64,000 bases of DNA from an uncultured Eubacteriales bacterium. Lineage in GTDB: Bacteria; Bacillota; Clostridia; Christensenellales; Aristaeellaceae. The stretch lies in contig CADCFG010000009.1 of NCBI GenBank assembly GCA_902800625.1, positions 62,001-126,000 on the forward strand. The letters run 5' to 3'. Every line of letters begins with the position of its first letter. Positions within the stretch are counted from its first letter, which is position 1. Of this stretch, positions 26,290 to 33,271 are shown in pieces. A program made the position numbers and the translations under genes. The notes under the pieces are model-generated. The model searched no databases. It saw nothing but the letters and a program-made list of their open reading frames with translations, and had not been told where the DNA came from.

Positions 26290-26520
26290 AAGGGGCTGTC
26301 TCAGAATGAGGCAGCCCCAATGAATTGCGCCGATGCACACCAGCGCGTGAATTGCCCTTCGGGCATGAGAAGGCGCAATTCAAATCATGCGCCGCAGGTG
26401 CAAATCATGACTGCGCAGCAGTCAATTCATGGCGCGAAGCGCCTATTCATTTGCCTCTTGCCCTGATACCCTGTGCAAAGGCACAATGGGGGGGCTGTCT
26501 CAAAAGAGACAGCCCCCCAT
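26290..26520. repeat. Array of mini-hairpins framed by GGGGCTGTCTC palindromes
   Basis: GGGGCTGTCTCAGAATGAGGCAGCCCC starts the region in two arms of under 12 bases, and a longer GGGGGGCTGTCTC/GAGACAGCCCCCC hairpin (26490-26518) ends it. Between are four or more tiny hairpins, GCCCTTCGGGC, GCGCCGCAGGTGC, GACTGCGCAGCAGTC and GGCGCGAAGCGCC, separated by AAATCAT/AATTCAT spacers. This fills the gap between two convergent genes and may also terminate transcription. Confidence 0.8.
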
Positions 26521-26525
26521 TCATT

Positions 26526-27443
26526 TCAGCCCGTATACGTGGACCAGTCGATCTCGGTGATGACGTTGTTATCGTCCACCCACAGGTTGATGCAGGAATC
26601 GTGCCCGTTGGCATCGGCAAAGGGCGCGTCCGCGGCGGCCTTGTGCTCGTAGGTCAGGCCGTTGACGGAATCCACGTAATCCAGGCCCGCGGCGTTCAGC
26701 CAGGCCATGGCGGCGTTGGCGTTCATGCCCACGCTCACGCCGTAGACCTCGTAGCCGGCCCCGTAGACCACGATGTTCTCCACGTTCTGGTTGCCCGCCA
26801 GGATCAACGCGTCGTTGTAGTACTGATAGGGCACCTCGGACTCCACCTGCCGATAGGAGATCAGGCCGATCTCGTTGGCAGCGGTGACCAGGTCGGCGCG
26901 GTAGTAGGTGGACAGCTCCACCGGCTTGGCGTCGGCTGAGATGTCGATGAAGGACATGAGGGTCGGCGCGGGCTCTTTCTCCGGTTCGGATTCAGGCGCC
27001 GCCTCGGGCAGGGTGCCGGTGTCCTGGTTCAGACCGTCGACGAACAGTCCCCCGGCGTTCAGCGCGGGCAGGGCCGCCTGGCCATCTCCGGCGGGCGCCT
27101 GGGTGGGCTGCGGCGCGGGCGCGGCGGTGGGCGCCGCCGTGGGCGCGGCGGTGGGCGCCGCCTGCGACTCCTCCCCCTCCAGCACAGAATACACGGAGGA
27201 CACCCAGCCGGTGTGCTTGCCGTCGGTCACCTTGTACCAGGCCACGGGGCGGTCATCCATCTTCGTCTCGCCCAGGTAGGTCAGCTTCTTGCCTGCGGAA
27301 AAGCTGGTGACGATCTCATAATTCTTGCCCGGGCCGGACCGCATGTTCACGCTGGCGGTGGTGCGCACGTCCGCCAGGGCCATGGCGCAGGCCAGCAGCA
27401 TGACCAGCGCCAACGCAAGCGTCCTCAAAGTGCGCTTTTTCAT
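26526..27443 (-). CDS. Secreted SH3-domain protein of unknown function
   Basis: Signal peptide MKKRTLRTLALALVMLLACAMALA, then a bacterial SH3 domain (ASVNMRSGPGKNYEIVTSFS to GWVSSVYSVLEG, about 28-90), an Ala/Pro/Thr linker of APTAAPTAA units, and a C-terminal domain of ~140 residues that I do not recognise. SH3b domains usually bind peptidoglycan, so a wall-associated location is likely. ATG 27443 has GGAGG nine bases upstream; an in-frame extension to 27476 is not needed. It is convergent with the deacetylase gene. Confidence 0.85.
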   Translation of the reverse strand: MKKRTLRTLALALVMLLACAMALADVRTTASVNMRSGPGKNYEIVTSFSAGKKLTYLGETKMDDRPVAWYKVTDGKHTGWVSSVYSVLEGEESQAAPTAAPTAAPTAAPAPQPTQAPAGDGQAALPALNAGGLFVDGLNQDTGTLPEAAPESEPEKEPAPTLMSFIDISADAKPVELSTYYRADLVTAANEIGLISYRQVESEVPYQYYNDALILAGNQNVENIVVYGAGYEVYGVSVGMNANAAMAWLNAAGLDYVDSVNGLTYEHKAAADAPFADANGHDSCINLWVDDNNVITEIDWSTYTG

Positions 27444-27663
27444 ATGTAAATACCTCCTCTGGAAATCCAAATCCATCCTTTGACGCGAAAAAGGCCAAAC
27501 AGGTTCACATCCAGTATAGCATTTCCCCCGCTTTTTATCAACACGCCGCAGAAAAATTCATCCACGCGCCGCAGTTTTTTCCGGCCGTGGTATATTTTGC
27601 GAAAAAGCGCCCATGCTATAACCACAACGCCGGGGAACCGGCCAAGAGAAGGAGATGTTTTTC

Positions 27664-27873
27664 ATGCTGGATCGCATTTCACTGGTGCTGAGCATCATCG
27701 GCGGCATCAACTGGCTGCTGGTGGGCCTGTTCCGCTTCGACCTGGTGGCCTATCTGTTTGGCGGCCAGGCGGCCACGATCAGCCGCGTCATCTATACCAT
27801 CGTGGGCGTGGCGGCGCTGTGGTGCATTTCGCTGCTGTTCCGCGAGCGCGCGGACGAGCCCATCGGCGAATGA
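27664..27873 (+). CDS. DUF378-family small membrane protein
   Basis: A 69-residue protein with two membrane helices. The opening LDRISLVLSIIGGINWLLVGLF is the DUF378 signature. Function is not known for the family. ATG 27664 is preferred to ATG 27655 because AGAAGGAG sits eight bases before it. A bidirectional terminator follows immediately. Confidence 0.85.
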   Translation: MLDRISLVLSIIGGINWLLVGLFRFDLVAYLFGGQAATISRVIYTIVGVAALWCISLLFRERADEPIGE

Positions 27874-27875
27874 TT

Positions 27876-27904
27876 GAAAACGGCGGGATCCCCGCCGTTT
27901 TCTT
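27876..27904. terminator. Bidirectional terminator between DUF378 gene and mntP
   Basis: AAAACGGCGGG and CCCGCCGTTTT form a perfect hairpin with A- and T-tracts on either side, placed between two convergent gene ends. Confidence 0.85.
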
Positions 27905-27905
27905 G

Positions 27906-28487
27906 TTATACGTTTTTGATGAATATCTCCACGCCGATCAGCAGCAGTATCGCGCCACCCAGCAGGCTGGCTTTCCCGGCCAGGCGGGTGCCGAATTTCC
28001 GGCCGATGCACAGCCCGCCCAGGCAGATGGCCAGTGTGACCGCGGCGATGATGGCGGATGCCGCCAGCGCCTGCGCGGCGCCGTAGCGCTCGATGGTGAA
28101 GCCCACGGACAGCGCGTCGATGGACGTGGCCACGCCCTGCATCAGAAGGGTGCCGCCGCCCAGGCCGCTCTCGTCCTCGCCGACGGCCTTTCCCGTCGCG
28201 CCTTCATACAGCATCTTGCCGCCGATGTACCCCAGCAGCGCCAGGGCGATCCACGGCACGGCCCTCTGGAACGCCGCGAAGGCCTGGGCCACCGTGCGCA
28301 CGCAGGCCCAGCCCGCCACTGGCATCAGGAACTGGAAGAACGCGAAGGTGCCCGCGATGCGCAGCATCTGGCCCTTCCCCATGCCCGGGTCGTTCAGGCC
28401 GTTGGCCAGCGACACGGAAAAGGCGTCCATGGCCAGGCCCACGCCCAGCAGCGCGGCGTTGAGAAAAAAAGAAAAGCTCCAGTCCAT
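27906..28487 (-). CDS. mntP: MntP-type manganese efflux pump
   Basis: Six-helix membrane exporter, 193 residues. The two inverted halves carry the conserved aspartate motifs GVGLAMDAFSVSLANG (first half) and GVATSIDALSVGFTIE (second half), diagnostic of the MntP/DUF204 family. It lowers toxic cytoplasmic manganese. In many bacteria mntP is controlled by a yybP-ykoY riboswitch; the 115 bases upstream show no clear one here. ATG 28487. Confidence 0.93.
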   Translation of the reverse strand: MDWSFSFFLNAALLGVGLAMDAFSVSLANGLNDPGMGKGQMLRIAGTFAFFQFLMPVAGWACVRTVAQAFAAFQRAVPWIALALLGYIGGKMLYEGATGKAVGEDESGLGGGTLLMQGVATSIDALSVGFTIERYGAAQALAASAIIAAVTLAICLGGLCIGRKFGTRLAGKASLLGGAILLLIGVEIFIKNV

Positions 28488-28561
28488 CGGCGCGGCCTCC
28501 GTAGGTCGTATTGGGTTTGTCCATTATAGCACCGGCCCGCAGGCTTGTCAATGCGGATAAG

Positions 28562-28600
28562 GAAGCCTTCCCCCCACGGGGGAAGGCCCTGTTTTTATCA
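28562..28600. terminator. Hairpin at the end of the dap operon
   Basis: GCCTTCCCCC and GGGGGAAGGC pair around CAC with a T-run on the plus-strand side and TTCCTTAT on the other. It lies three bases past the M20 gene's stop and may end the dap transcript. Confidence 0.55.
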
Positions 28601-28602
28601 TC

Positions 28603-29754
28603 CTATGCTCCCAAAAACGCCTCGATCACCGCGCAGTGCACGGTGGCGGCGATGGCGGCGGCGCGATCGTCCGGCAGGAAGGAAGGGTTGTGCAGCGGCA
28701 GATCCCCGCCCACGCCGATGTGGTAGAAGCTGCCGGGCCGCTCCATCAGGAAATAGCCGAAGTCCTCGGTGGTCATGGTGGGCCGGTCGATCACCCGCAC
28801 CCGGCCGTCCCCCAGCAGCCCCCGGGCGGCGCGCTCGGCCAGGGCCGTCATGGCGTCGTCGTTCACCACGCCGGGATAACTCTCCCGCAATTCGATCTCC
28901 GCCGTCGCGCCCCAGTCGTCCAGCGCGGCGTTAGCGGCTTCGCGGAAGCGCCGCTTCAGGTCCGCCCGGGCCTCCGGCCCCAGGGTGCGCAGGATGCCTG
29001 TCAACTCCGCCCGGTCCGCCAGGGCGTTTTCCGCCGTGCCGGCGTGGAGGGTGCCCACCGTCAGGACGCCCGTCTCGCCGGGGGCCAGCGCCTTCGGCAG
29101 CGCGATCAGCCGGGTGGCCATGTCTGCCGCCGCGCCAAGGGCGTCGATGCCCTTTTCCCGCTCGGCGGCGTGAGCGCCCTTGCCGTGGACGATTATTTTG
29201 AACGTGTCCGACGCGGCATAGAACTTGCCGTAGCGCACGCCCACGTGCCCCAGGGGCAGCTCCGGCGACACATGCGCGCCGAACACCGCGTCCACGCCCT
29301 CCAGCGCGCCTGCCGCGATCATCCGCTCGGCCCCGCCCCGGCCCTCCTCGTCGGGCTGGAACAGGAACACCACCGTGCCGCGCAGGCTCTCCCGCCGCGC
29401 CGCCAGCAGCCGCGCCGCGCCCAGGGCCGCGGTCATGTGCACGTCGTGGCCGCAGGCATGCATGCAGCCGGGGTTCTCCGAGGCGAAATCCGCCCCGGTG
29501 GCCTCCGTCAGCGGCAGGGCATCCATGTCCGCGCGCAGCGCCACGGTCTTCCCGGGCAGGCCGCCCGCCAGCGTGCCCACCACCGCCGTGTCCAGCATCC
29601 GCGCCGTGGGAATACCCAAACCGCGCAGATAAGTTTCGATCCGCGCCGCGGTCTGATGCTCTCGGTTCCCCAATTCCGGATAGCGGTGGAACGCGTGGCG
29701 CAGCTCGGCAAGCTCGCCGGCGATTGCGTCGGCCCGGGTGAGATAGTCGGTCAT
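28603..29754 (-). CDS. M20-family deacetylase, probable N-acetyldiaminopimelate deacetylase
   Basis: Zinc-type amidohydrolase, 383 residues. Seen: GNREHQTAARIE, the metal site MHACGHDVHMTAALGAARLL with Cys/His/Asp, DEEGRGGAERMIAAG, and the C-terminal TTEDFGYFL motif, all of the M20D subgroup that includes N-acetyldiaminopimelate deacetylase and hippurate hydrolase. On sequence alone the substrate is open. As the last gene after dapA-dapB-dapH, whose product is acetylated, deacetylation of N-acetyl-LL-diaminopimelate is the best reading. A structured repeat separates it from dapH. Confidence 0.88.
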   Translation of the reverse strand: MTDYLTRADAIAGELAELRHAFHRYPELGNREHQTAARIETYLRGLGIPTARMLDTAVVGTLAGGLPGKTVALRADMDALPLTEATGADFASENPGCMHACGHDVHMTAALGAARLLAARRESLRGTVVFLFQPDEEGRGGAERMIAAGALEGVDAVFGAHVSPELPLGHVGVRYGKFYAASDTFKIIVHGKGAHAAEREKGIDALGAAADMATRLIALPKALAPGETGVLTVGTLHAGTAENALADRAELTGILRTLGPEARADLKRRFREAANAALDDWGATAEIELRESYPGVVNDDAMTALAERAARGLLGDGRVRVIDRPTMTTEDFGYFLMERPGSFYHIGVGGDLPLHNPSFLPDDRAAAIAATVHCAVIEAFLGA

Positions 29755-29799
29755 GATAACCCTCCAAATTTCAAGGCAAAGCGTATGAAAAACACTATA

Positions 29800-30008
29800 T
29801 TGCCAGGGGAATCGGGGGCGGCAGCGCCCCGATATTCAATCGTCGCCGGCGACATGTGCGGCGGCAACGTGACTGTTTTTGCGGCGGGAAGCCTGTCGGC
29901 CAGAGCAAAAACCGTTTCCTTGCAGATTCACCGCCCGGAAATCGCCTGCGATTTCAGGTGAATCTGTCAAAGGGGTGGTAATGGCGGGGGAAGCAGGTCC
30001 CCCGCCAT
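29800..30008 (-). repeat. Structured intergenic element, copy B (possible RNA)
   Basis: Second copy of the element at 8336-8542, same orientation. Stems: 29816-29832 region identical to copy A; 29841-29848 with 29862-29869; 29872-29882 with 29905-29915 (10 of 11); 29923-29932 with 29957-29966 (perfect) holding inner GAAATCG/CGATTTC; 29981-29991 with 29998-30008 (11 perfect). The stem sequences differ from copy A, but partners change together. It starts right after the dapH stop and ends about 45 bases before the M20 gene. Confidence 0.85.
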
Positions 30009-30009
30009 T

Positions 30010-30702
30010 TCACAGATTCCTCAGCGCTGCCTCCAGGGCGGTCTTCTGCGTGGTGCCCTCGTCCTTTTTCTTGATGACCCGGGCGGGGCAGCCTGCGACC
30101 ACCATGCCGGCGGGCACATCCTCGATGACCACGGCTCCGGCGGCCACCACGGCGTTTTCACCGATGTGCACGCCCTCGATCACCACGGCGTTGGCGCCGA
30201 TCAACACGCCGTCCTCCACGACGACGGGCTTTGCCGAGGCGGGCTCGATCACCCCGGCCAGCACCGCACCGGCACCCACGTGGCAGTTCTTTCCAACCGT
30301 GGCCCGGCCGCCCAGCACCGCGCCCATGTCGATCATGGTGCCGTCGCCGATGATGGCGCCAATGTTGATCACCGCGCCCATCATGATTACGGCGTTTTTG
30401 CCGATGGTCACATTGTCGCGGATCAGCGCGCCGGGCTCGATGCGGGCCTGCACGCCCTTCATGTCCAGCAGCGGCACCGCGCTGTTGCGCCGGTCGTTCT
30501 CGATGACGATGTCCGCAATCTTGTCCCGGTTGGCCTCGATGATCGGGGAAAGCTCGCTCCAGTCCCCGAACACCACCTTGTCCCCCGCGCCAAACACCTT
30601 GGCCGCGCCGTAGTCGATGGGGGCGTTTTCCTTCACATACAGCTTCACCGGCGTCTTCTTCGGGGCGGTGGCGATGTAGTTGATCAAGTCCTGTGCGTTC
30701 AT
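30010..30702 (-). CDS. dapH: DapH, tetrahydrodipicolinate N-acetyltransferase
   Basis: Acetylates tetrahydrodipicolinate in the acetylase branch of lysine/diaminopimelate synthesis. The 230 residues comprise an N-terminal helical domain ([19 protein letters not shown]) and a left-handed beta helix of hexapeptide repeats such as [20 protein letters not shown], with the conserved [28 protein letters not shown] 30702 is favoured over GTG 30708: AGGAGG lies seven bases before it, and dapB's stop falls between. Next in operon after dapB. Confidence 0.95.
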   Translation of the reverse strand: MNAQDLINYIATAPKKTPVKLYVKENAPIDYGAAKVFGAGDKVVFGDWSELSPIIEANRDKIADIVIENDRRNSAVPLLDMKGVQARIEPGALIRDNVTIGKNAVIMMGAVINIGAIIGDGTMIDMGAVLGGRATVGKNCHVGAGAVLAGVIEPASAKPVVVEDGVLIGANAVVIEGVHIGENAVVAAGAVVIEDVPAGMVVAGCPARVIKKKDEGTTQKTALEAALRNL

Positions 30703-30704
30703 AT

Positions 30705-31445
30705 TCACGCCTCCTGTTCCACGATGTCCTTCATGTCGTAAAGCCCGGGGGCCTTGCCCAGCAGGTACTCCGCCGCAACCACCGCGCCGCCGGCGAACAG
30801 GGCGCGGCTCTCGGCCTCGTGCTTCAGGGTGAGGGTCTCGCTGCCGTTGGCGATGATGATCTCATGGGTGCCCACTTCGTTGCCGTAGCGCAGGGAGTGG
30901 ATGCCGATCTCGGTGGCGGTGCGCTTGCCGTTCTCGTGGCGGCCGATCACCAGCTCCGCCTCCGGACGCACCTCCTGGATGCGCCGGGCCAGCAGCAGCG
31001 CAGTGCCGCTGGGCACGTCCAGCTTCTGGTCGTGGTGGCGCTCGATGATCTCGATCTCGGCGTTCGGGAACATGGCGGCGGCCTTCTTCGCCAGGTCCGC
31101 CAGCACCGCGATGCCCAGGGACATGTTGCCCGACAGGAACACCGGCACGGACTGCGCCGCGCCCCGGATCAGCGCCATCTCCTCCTCCGTCTGGCCCGTG
31201 GTGCCGATCACCACCGGCAGGCCGCGCTCCGCGCAGTATTCCGTCACGGCGGCCGTGGCGGTGTGGTTCGAAAAGTCGATCACCATGTCCGCCGGGCCCT
31301 CGTACTGCTTCAGCTCGGAAAGGCCGTCTCCGGCGGCATAACTCCAGTCCACCTTCGCGGCCACGCCGTGGACGCCGCCCTGCTCGATGACCTCGGTCAG
31401 CATCCTTCCCATGCGCCCGCAGGCGCCGTTGATGATGATGTTCAT
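30705..31445 (-). CDS. dapB: DapB, 4-hydroxy-tetrahydrodipicolinate reductase
   Basis: Reduces the DapA product with NAD(P)H. The 246 residues carry the N-terminal GACGRMGRM nucleotide-binding loop and the catalytic block [21 protein letters not shown] with the His-His and Lys of the family. ATG 31445. It lies between dapA and dapH on one strand. The stop codon is two bases before the dapH ATG, giving tight coupling. Confidence 0.96.
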   Translation of the reverse strand: MNIIINGACGRMGRMLTEVIEQGGVHGVAAKVDWSYAAGDGLSELKQYEGPADMVIDFSNHTATAAVTEYCAERGLPVVIGTTGQTEEEMALIRGAAQSVPVFLSGNMSLGIAVLADLAKKAAAMFPNAEIEIIERHHDQKLDVPSGTALLLARRIQEVRPEAELVIGRHENGKRTATEIGIHSLRYGNEVGTHEIIIANGSETLTLKHEAESRALFAGGAVVAAEYLLGKAPGLYDMKDIVEQEA

Positions 31446-31470
31446 GGGGTACCTCCGTCTTCTGTTGTGC

Positions 31471-31562
31471 GTTCAGGGAGCAGGCAGTAGGGAGCAGGAA
31501 ATGCCAGGGAACGCGGCAGCTGCTGTTCCTACTCCCTGCTCCCTCTTCCCTGCTCCCTCAAC
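31471..31562. repeat. AGGGAGCAGG / CCTGCTCCCT inverted intergenic repeat
   Basis: AGGGAGCAGGCAGTAGGGAG and CTACTCCCTGCTCCCT face each other across a GCAGCTGC centre, between dapA and dapB. Similar arrangement at 45166-45237. Confidence 0.7.
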
Positions 31563-31564
31563 TC

Positions 31565-32452
31565 TTAAATCAGCTTGTGTCCCTTCATGATCGCTTCCAG
31601 CTTCTGCCAATGCGCCTCCTCCATGGGAGTCAGCGGCAGGCGGACGAAGTTTTCGCACCAGCCCATGGCGGCCATGGCGGCCTTCACGGGGATGGGGTTC
31701 ACCTCGCTGAACAGCGCGTTGATCAGGGGCAGCAGGTCCATCTGCATGCGGGCGCTGCCGGCCACGTCGCCGTCAAAGAACTTCTGGCACATCTCGTGGG
31801 TCGCCGCGGGCATCACGTTGCTCAGCACCGAGATCACGCCGCTGCCGCCCATGCTCAGAAGCGGCACCACCTGGTCGTCGTTGCCGGAGTAGATGTCCAT
31901 GGTGTCGCCCACCAGCATGGCCGTCTCCACCACCTTGGAGATGTTGCCGCTGGCCTCCTTGATGCCCACGATGTTGGGGTGCTTGGCAAGCTCGGCATAA
32001 GTGGCGGGCTCGATATTCACGCCCGTGCGGGAGGGCACGTTGTAGAGGATGATGGGCCGGTCCACCGCGTCGGCGATGGCGAAGTAGCTGGCGATCAGGC
32101 CCTTCTGGGTGGCCTTGTTGTAGTAGGGCGTCACCACCAGCAGCGCGTCGGCCCCCGCCCGGCAGGAGAACTTCGACAGCGTGATGGCTCGATTGGTGTC
32201 GTTGGAGCCGGAGCCGGCGATGATCGGCACGCGGCCCGCCGCCCGCTCCACCGCGAAGCGGATGCACTCCTCGTGCTCCTGATAGGTCAGCGTCGCGCCC
32301 TCGCCGGTGGTGCCGGCGATGACCAAGCCGTCGATGCCCTGAGCGATCTGCCAGTCGATGAGCTTGCCAAAGGCCTCGTAATCCACGCCGCTCGCGTTCA
32401 GGGGCGTGATCAGCGCCGTGGCGGCGCCGCGAAAGACGGTCTGCTTCTTCAT
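31565..32452 (-). CDS. dapA: DapA, 4-hydroxy-tetrahydrodipicolinate synthase
   Basis: Condenses pyruvate with aspartate semialdehyde, the committed step of lysine synthesis. The TIM-barrel protein has 295 residues, opening FRGAATALITPLNASGVDYE. Seen: GTTGEGATLTYQEH, the catalytic tyrosine in LLVVTPYYNKATQKG and the Schiff-base lysine in PNIVGIKEASGN. ATG 32452 has GAGGTG nine bases upstream; the longer open frame upstream is the riboswitch leader, not protein. First gene of dapA-dapB-dapH-M20. Confidence 0.96.
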   Translation of the reverse strand: MKKQTVFRGAATALITPLNASGVDYEAFGKLIDWQIAQGIDGLVIAGTTGEGATLTYQEHEECIRFAVERAAGRVPIIAGSGSNDTNRAITLSKFSCRAGADALLVVTPYYNKATQKGLIASYFAIADAVDRPIILYNVPSRTGVNIEPATYAELAKHPNIVGIKEASGNISKVVETAMLVGDTMDIYSGNDDQVVPLLSMGGSGVISVLSNVMPAATHEMCQKFFDGDVAGSARMQMDLLPLINALFSEVNPIPVKAAMAAMGWCENFVRLPLTPMEEAHWQKLEAIMKGHKLI

Positions 32453-32477
32453 GTCAATGCACCTCACTCGTTCGGTA

Positions 32478-32512
32478 TAAAAATTCAGCCAATACACGCC
32501 GTGCATTGACTG
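32478..32512 (-). terminator. dapA leader: Terminator of the dapA riboswitch expression platform
   Basis: On the minus strand CAGTCAAT and ATTGGCTG pair (one G-U) around a GC-rich loop, followed by AATTTTTAT, 25 bases before the dapA ribosome site. It is the expected off-state of a transcriptional riboswitch. Confidence 0.8.
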
Positions 32513-32569
32513 TGGCCCCCGCGCCGGACGCAGCCCGACCCGGGAAATCACAATTAATCCATAGCGCTC

Positions 32570-32735
32570 CACAAAAGTGGCAGTCAAACGGATGTTGTCC
32601 GTTTGCCCAGGGGCGGGTTCGCGCTCCCTCCCCTTCGGCAGCGGCCCCTTTCGTTCCCGGCAACGGCCTGCGAAGCCTTGCGCGCCGGGCCTACTGATGA
32701 CAGCTGCGCCTCTATCCTTTAATTGCGGTATTCGA
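32570..32735 (-). ncRNA. Lysine riboswitch (L-box) upstream of dapA
   Basis: On the minus strand the leader has GGATAGAGGCGCAG, ATCAGTA, GAAAGGGGCCGCTGCCGAAG, CTGGGC and a closing AAACGG/CCGTTT hairpin, in the order and spacing of the lysine aptamer. CAGTC near the 5' end can pair with GACTG at the 3' end as P1. A promoter stands directly before it and an intrinsic terminator directly after, so high lysine should end transcription before dapA. Confidence 0.92.
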
Positions 32736-32745
32736 CTGTAGTGGC

Positions 32746-32774
32746 ATGGTATCACAAAAAAGCACGGCTGTCAA
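32746..32774 (-). promoter_or_regulatory. Promoter of the dap operon
   Basis: On the minus strand TTGACA (32774-32769), 17-base spacer, TACCAT (32751-32746). The predicted start of transcription falls at the 5' edge of the lysine riboswitch. Confidence 0.8.
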
Positions 32775-32839
32775 TCCCGGAAGGGTTAATATTATTATAG
32801 CCGCTTCCATGTGGAAATGCAACCGGAACGGACGCGACC

Positions 32840-32930
32840 GGCGGTAGAAGGCGCATGATTCGCTTTGCGCCTCCCCGCTCACCGCGGCGCAAAGCATTGG
32901 GGCTGCCTCGCTTTGAGGCAGCCCCTGTCC
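32840..32930. repeat. GCGCAAAG and GGGGCTGCCTC palindromes
   Basis: GAAGGCGCATGATTCGCTTTGCGCC and GGGGCTGCCTC/GAGGCAGCCCC (32899-32925) form two hairpins between the Dabb gene end and the dap promoter. The second is of the same GGGGCTGTCTC type as at 26290 and 26490, and may serve as terminator for the Dabb gene. Confidence 0.65.
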
Positions 32931-32942
32931 CCTGATCGCAGG

Positions 32943-33230
32943 TCAATAGTGGTCGAAGGTCGCCTTGTCCTCGACGAACTCCAGGATCTTGCCGCGCAGC
33001 TTCTCCACCTGGGGCAGGGCCTGGTATTCGGCCACCTGGCTCTCCTTCTCCAGCTCGAAGGACGCCATCAGGTCGAAGCTGGCCCCGGTGCCCTCGCAGC
33101 GACGGCAGACCATGGGCCGGTTCAGCCAGTCCAGTTCGTCGTCCAGCTTGCGAAACGTCTTCATGATCTTCTCCTGGATCTCCACCGGGTCCGTACCGGC
33201 CTTGAGCTTGATGAGCATGATGTGTTTCAT
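32943..33230 (-). CDS. Dabb-family stress-responsive A/B-barrel protein
   Basis: A 95-residue single-domain protein, MKHIMLIKLKAGTDPVEIQ to VEDKATFDHY, with the dimeric alpha/beta-barrel pattern of the Dabb family. These are small cytoplasmic proteins of mixed or unknown function. ATG 33230 has GGAGG close upstream. It follows the HPr-LDH fusion gene by 41 bases on the same strand and may share its transcript. Confidence 0.85.
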   Translation of the reverse strand: MKHIMLIKLKAGTDPVEIQEKIMKTFRKLDDELDWLNRPMVCRRCEGTGASFDLMASFELEKESQVAEYQALPQVEKLRGKILEFVEDKATFDHY

Positions 33231-33271
33231 GGGGAATCCTCCTTTTGTTTTTCTCTGTCTGTTCCTGCTTG

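Noticed and set aside
32453-32755. N-terminal extension of DapA by about 100 residues
   Set aside because: The open frame covers the lysine riboswitch and terminator; the true start with a ribosome site is ATG 32452.
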